This document shows positions 5,636-7,858 of a stretch of DNA of 7,858 nucleotides, piece after piece. The notes beneath the pieces were generated by a model that worked only from the letters and a program-made list of their open reading frames with translations, had not been told where the DNA came from and searched no databases. The stretch is from Methylaequor sp002691245 (GTDB taxonomy: Bacteria > Pseudomonadota > Alphaproteobacteria > Methylaequorales > Methylaequoraceae), in NCBI GenBank assembly GCA_002691245.1, contig NZHH01000065.1, positions 1 to 7,858 of the forward strand, written 5' to 3'. Position numbers and translations under genes: made by a program. The stretch's first letter is position 1, and every line of letters starts with the position of its first letter.

Positions 5636-5658
5636 AATTTTTTAATTTTTTAATTTTT
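5636..5658. repeat. short tandem repeat, 8-base unit
   Basis: AATTTTTT occurs twice in a row (5636-5643, 5644-5651) and is followed by AATTTTT. The block lies directly upstream of the candidate promoter for GST B. T tracts here could act as an UP-like element or bend DNA, but an 8-base period is not in phase with the helix and simple-sequence slippage is enough to explain it. Confidence 0.5.
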
Positions 5659-5668
5659 CATATTAGCT

Positions 5669-5693
5669 TATAATGTGATTATTATTTAGGGAG
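5669..5693 (+). promoter_or_regulatory. candidate -10 box and ribosome site for GST B
   Basis: A perfect TATAAT (5669-5674) lies in a good place to start transcription near 5681, giving a leader of about 18 bases with GGGAG at 5689-5693, 5 bases before the ATG. I see no convincing -35; the upstream T tracts may compensate. TGTGAT (5674-5679) stands exactly 19 bases before the start codon, as it does in copy A (322-327). Confidence 0.45.
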
Positions 5694-5698
5694 ATACT

Positions 5699-6358
5699 AT
5701 GATTAAAATTTATGGATTAAAAGTAAGTAATTTTTCTTCTATGGTTAGATTTGCATTAATGGAAAAAAAAATTGATTTTGAATGGATAGAAACATTTCCT
5801 TTTTCTATGTCNGGAGACAAGTCTATTTTAGATAAATCAGCTAATGGTGCTGTNCCTATTTTAGAATATGAAGGTCAGTTTATTTCAGAAACTTTAGCNA
5901 TAATGACATTTTTAGAAAATAAATTTCCTGANATAAAATTGATTAGTANTGANCCATTAGAGAATGCAAAAACTATTGAAATTATNAAAATTCTTGAGAA
6001 CTATATTGAAACTCCANCAAGAAANTTTTACCCTTTTGTTTATTTTGGNGGTGAAAAAAAAGAAGATAACCTTGATCAAATAAAGGAAACAATATATAGA
6101 GGGCTTAACATTATTGAAAAAAAAGCATCTCTTACTCCTTTTATGGTCAATAATTTTTCTTATGCAGATATTTTTGCCTCAATGACGCTTTTCCCTGCAA
6201 ATGCTGTTTGTAAAAAAGTTTATAATTGTGATATTTTTGGTGATTTCAAAAAGTTAGGAGAAAGTATTGAAAAAATAAACTCTAGAGAGACTGCTAAAAT
6301 AATTTATAGTGACATTGAAAAAGGTATGGAAGAAATTAAAAAAAATTCAAATAATTAG
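5699..6358 (+). CDS. glutathione S-transferase family protein, copy B
   Basis: 219 residues, same length as copy A and roughly 84% identical by eye over unambiguous positions. Ser10, the cis-Pro (PILEY), Glu-Thr after QFIS, and the SYADIFAS capping box are all kept, so the same fold and probably the same reaction apply. Most base differences are at third codon positions, indicating selection on the protein. GGGAG 5 bases before the ATG fixes the start. Ten single N bases lie between 5812 and 6049 and leave some residues undetermined, but none breaks the frame. It converges on SDR copy B with a 26-base gap, the same layout as in cassette A. The changes relative to A cluster in the C-terminal half (for example SWN to NCD near residue 188), where GSTs bind their second substrate. 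Confidence 0.88.
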   Translation: MIKIYGLKVSNFSSMVRFALMEKKIDFEWIETFPFSMXGDKSILDKSANGAXPILEYEGQFISETLXIMTFLENKFPXIKLISXXPLENAKTIEIXKILENYIETPXRXFYPFVYFXGEKKEDNLDQIKETIYRGLNIIEKKASLTPFMVNNFSYADIFASMTLFPANAVCKKVYNCDIFGDFKKLGESIEKINSRETAKIIYSDIEKGMEEIKKNSNN

Positions 6359-6384
6359 TACTTAGGGTTATGTAAATTATATAT

Positions 6385-7098
6385 TTACCATTTTTCAATA
6401 TCAGGTCTAATTTCTACATCAAATGACCATGCTGATCTATTTTGATGAGCTATATGATATATCTCCTCAGCTATTTCTTTAGGTTGGGTAAATATATTAT
6501 CAGGTTGATCAATTTGTGCTGGTATTCTTGTTCTAGTCCAAGGGGTATTTATAAAGGCATCAATCATGATATAAGCAACATGGATGCCTTTTGGTCCAAA
6601 ATCTTTTGCTAGAGATTGTGCTAATATTCTTTGTGCTGCTTTAGTTGGTGCAAAGTATGGAGTATTAGCAACACCTCTTTTAGCTGCAGTATTTCCAGTA
6701 ACTATAATAACTCCTTTTTTATTTGTTATCATATTTGGAATCAATTCATGAGCTAAGTACATTAAAGAAGTGGTATTTATTCTAAAATTTTCTTCTAACC
6801 ATTCAGGTTTACCTTCAAGTAGTTTTTCAAAATTACCTTTTACAGCATTGTGAATTAATACTTCTGGAGAGCCCATTTCTTTTTTTATTTTTTTACAAGT
6901 ATTTTTTAATTTAACTATATCAGATACATCGCAAATAAAAGCTTTTGAATTTGGTAACTCTTTTTCAAGTTTAGATAGTCTAATATTATCCCTAGCTAAC
7001 ATTGCTACTTGATATCCAGATTTTGCAAACTTTTTTGCTGTATAAGCTCCGGTGCCATCTCCTACTCCTGTAATCATACAAACTGGTTTTTTATTCAT
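6385..7098 (-). CDS. atypical SDR-family NAD(P)-dependent oxidoreductase, copy B
   Basis: 237 residues, about 85% identical by eye to copy A. It keeps TGVGDGTG at 10-17, CDV, HNAV, the helix Asn (FRIN) and the same departures from the classical active site: Asn at the Ser position and FAPTK in place of YxxxK. Differences between copies are concentrated in the first ~90 residues, while the stretch from GVIIVTGN to INTPWTR, which includes the active site, is almost invariant. That argues that the unusual site is functional. GGAG 9 bases before the ATG is a better ribosome site than in copy A. The gene follows the 105-residue protein by 44 bases and is probably the last of a three-gene minus-strand operon (107-residue, 105-residue, SDR). 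Confidence 0.88.
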   Translation of the reverse strand: MNKKPVCMITGVGDGTGAYTAKKFAKSGYQVAMLARDNIRLSKLEKELPNSKAFICDVSDIVKLKNTCKKIKKEMGSPEVLIHNAVKGNFEKLLEGKPEWLEENFRINTTSLMYLAHELIPNMITNKKGVIIVTGNTAAKRGVANTPYFAPTKAAQRILAQSLAKDFGPKGIHVAYIMIDAFINTPWTRTRIPAQIDQPDNIFTQPKEIAEEIYHIAHQNRSAWSFDVEIRPDIEKW

Positions 7099-7142
7099 TT
7101 ACTTACACTCCATATATTTAAAAAAAGGTATGCAATCACATT

Positions 7143-7460
7143 TTAAATTTCATCCAATACAATATTGCCTCTGACTACATTAGATTTATAAATTAAATCA
7201 CTTAATTTAGGCATAAACTTTGAAAATATTTTTTGGCATTTTTCAAAAGATTCTTTATTTTCATATTCAAAATAGGCTACAACTTTTACTGGTTCCTTTT
7301 CCTCAGTTTTAATAGCAGTCCATTTTTTTAATCCATTTTGAGTAAGATAAATTTTTATCTTTTTATCAGTTAGAAAAAACTCATTTGATCTTTTAAACCA
7401 ATCCTCGTAGGCAATAAAAGAAGGGAAAGTTATTGTTATTATACTTACAAAATTACTCAT
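7143..7460 (-). CDS. second small alpha/beta protein, only in cassette B
   Basis: 105 residues, related to both neighbours' small proteins (about half identical by eye to the 107-residue protein) with the same layout: strand (VSIITITF), helix, NGLKKWT, strand (KVVAYFEY), a shared ENKESFEKCQKIFSKF segment, and the ending VVRGNIVLDEI. The family is unrecognised; a ferredoxin-like dimeric barrel is my structural guess. It differs from the other members by Ala where they have the second Trp (WTA versus WTW). No ribosome site is seen. It starts 11 bases after the 107-residue gene ends, so translation may depend on that gene. Cassette A has only 53 non-coding bases at this place and no relic, so the gene was gained here by tandem duplication or lost cleanly in A. 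Confidence 0.78.
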   Translation of the reverse strand: MSNFVSIITITFPSFIAYEDWFKRSNEFFLTDKKIKIYLTQNGLKKWTAIKTEEKEPVKVVAYFEYENKESFEKCQKIFSKFMPKLSDLIYKSNVVRGNIVLDEI

Positions 7461-7471
7461 ACTATAAATAG

Positions 7472-7795
7472 TTATATTTGATCAAAAATAACATTTCCTC
7501 TAATTATATTACTTTTATAAATCATACCTTTGTTCCTTATATTTGGCATATATTTAGAAAATATTTTCTGGCATTTTTCAAAAGATTCCTTATTTTCATA
7601 TTCCATTACTATTACAACTCTTACAGGTTCTATTTCATCTGTCTTAGACCATGTCCATTTTGTCATTCCATTTTCTTTTAAAAATCTAACTATATTTTTA
7701 TCTGATAAAAAAAAGTCTTTAGTTATAGTTTCCCATTCAAGAAATGCTGGATTTGAAGGAAATGTAGTTGTAATAATACTCGTAAATTTTTCCAT
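7472..7795 (-). CDS. small alpha/beta protein, copy B
   Basis: 107 residues, the direct counterpart of the 105-residue protein at 1803-2120 (about 80% identical by eye), with a two-residue insertion (NK) after YMPNIR. The WTW pair, ENGMTKW, EIEPVRVV and the terminal SNIIRGNVIFDQI are shared. It leads the minus-strand operon in cassette B. Its ATG lies 21 bases from the divergent start of the next GST-like gene, again without a ribosome site. Having two related barrels side by side raises the possibility of a heterodimer, since proteins of this fold normally pair. Reading frames on the opposite strand here are shadows of this gene. Confidence 0.8.
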   Translation of the reverse strand: MEKFTSIITTTFPSNPAFLEWETITKDFFLSDKNIVRFLKENGMTKWTWSKTDEIEPVRVVIVMEYENKESFEKCQKIFSKYMPNIRNKGMIYKSNIIRGNVIFDQI

Positions 7796-7816
7796 AATGT
7801 ATATTATTACAATATA
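7796..7816. promoter_or_regulatory. 21-base divergent start region, cassette B
   Basis: This is the counterpart of 2121-2138: a nearly all-A/T gap between two divergent ATG codons with TATTAT at 7802-7807 on the + strand, 9 bases from the start, and no ribosome site on either side. The sequence differs from cassette A, but the distance and character are kept, which supports shared, possibly leaderless, divergent expression. Confidence 0.35.
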
Positions 7817-7858
7817 ATGAAAAATAAAATAAGGATTTTTACTTACTTACCAAGTCCA
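7817..7858 (+). CDS. GST-like protein, copy B, N-terminus only
   Basis: Fourteen codons are present before the window ends, reading MKNKIRIFTYLPSP. This matches the start of the 266-residue GST-like protein at 2139 (KNKIRIFSYLPSP) with one residue fewer at the N-terminus and one Ser/Thr change. Strand, position and the short gap to the divergent small-protein gene are also the same. The rest of the gene lies outside the window, so integrity cannot be judged. Confidence 0.8.
   Translation, partial: MKNKIRIFTYLPSP

Noticed and set aside
7478..7817. Two overlapping plus-strand frames opposite the 107-residue gene
   Set aside because: Aromatic-rich shadows of a conserved minus-strand gene that has a close paralogue.

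Overview
The window is very AT-rich (by eye well under one-third GC), has short intergenic gaps and small proteins, and carries isolated N bases. This looks like an assembled environmental genome of a streamlined marine bacterium. The encoded CCA and the Trp-type acceptor end of a tRNA remnant at 5564-5588 are bacterial. The large cyclase with a TolB-like/TPR tail is an architecture common in Alphaproteobacteria and also seen in some marine Gammaproteobacteria. I cannot fix the taxon from sequence alone.

Layout: (1) 1-334 is non-coding, with AT palindromes and a plausible promoter. (2) 347-2939 is cassette A: a glutathione S-transferase (GST, +), an atypical short-chain dehydrogenase/reductase (SDR, -) converging on it, a ~105-residue small protein (-) upstream of the SDR, and a second, divergently transcribed GST-like gene (+). 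(3) 2932-3492 is a graveyard: a broken small-protein gene (amber stop plus a slip in a TA tract), a weak hairpin, and a frameshifted relic of a cyclase N-terminus. (4) 3508-5418 is an intact membrane-anchored class III nucleotide cyclase. (5) 5419-5698 is non-coding, with a long AT inverted repeat and an orphan tRNA 3' end (Trp-type) that looks like an integration scar. (6) 5699-7858 is cassette B: the same gene order and strands as A, but with two small-protein genes in tandem. It runs off the right edge 14 codons into the second GST-like gene.

The main message is an ancient duplication, or double acquisition, of a GST / SDR / small-protein / GST-like module. Corresponding proteins are roughly 80-85% identical by eye and differ mostly at synonymous sites, so both copies appear to be under selection. 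The SDR keeps the cofactor motif, Asn and Lys but lacks the usual catalytic Ser and Tyr in both copies. Two different GSTs, a redox-fold enzyme and ferredoxin-like small proteins suggest one glutathione-linked pathway acting on a small molecule. The substrate is unknown and this is inference. The cyclase, the pseudogenes and the tRNA scar between the copies mark the interval as a site of repeated rearrangement.
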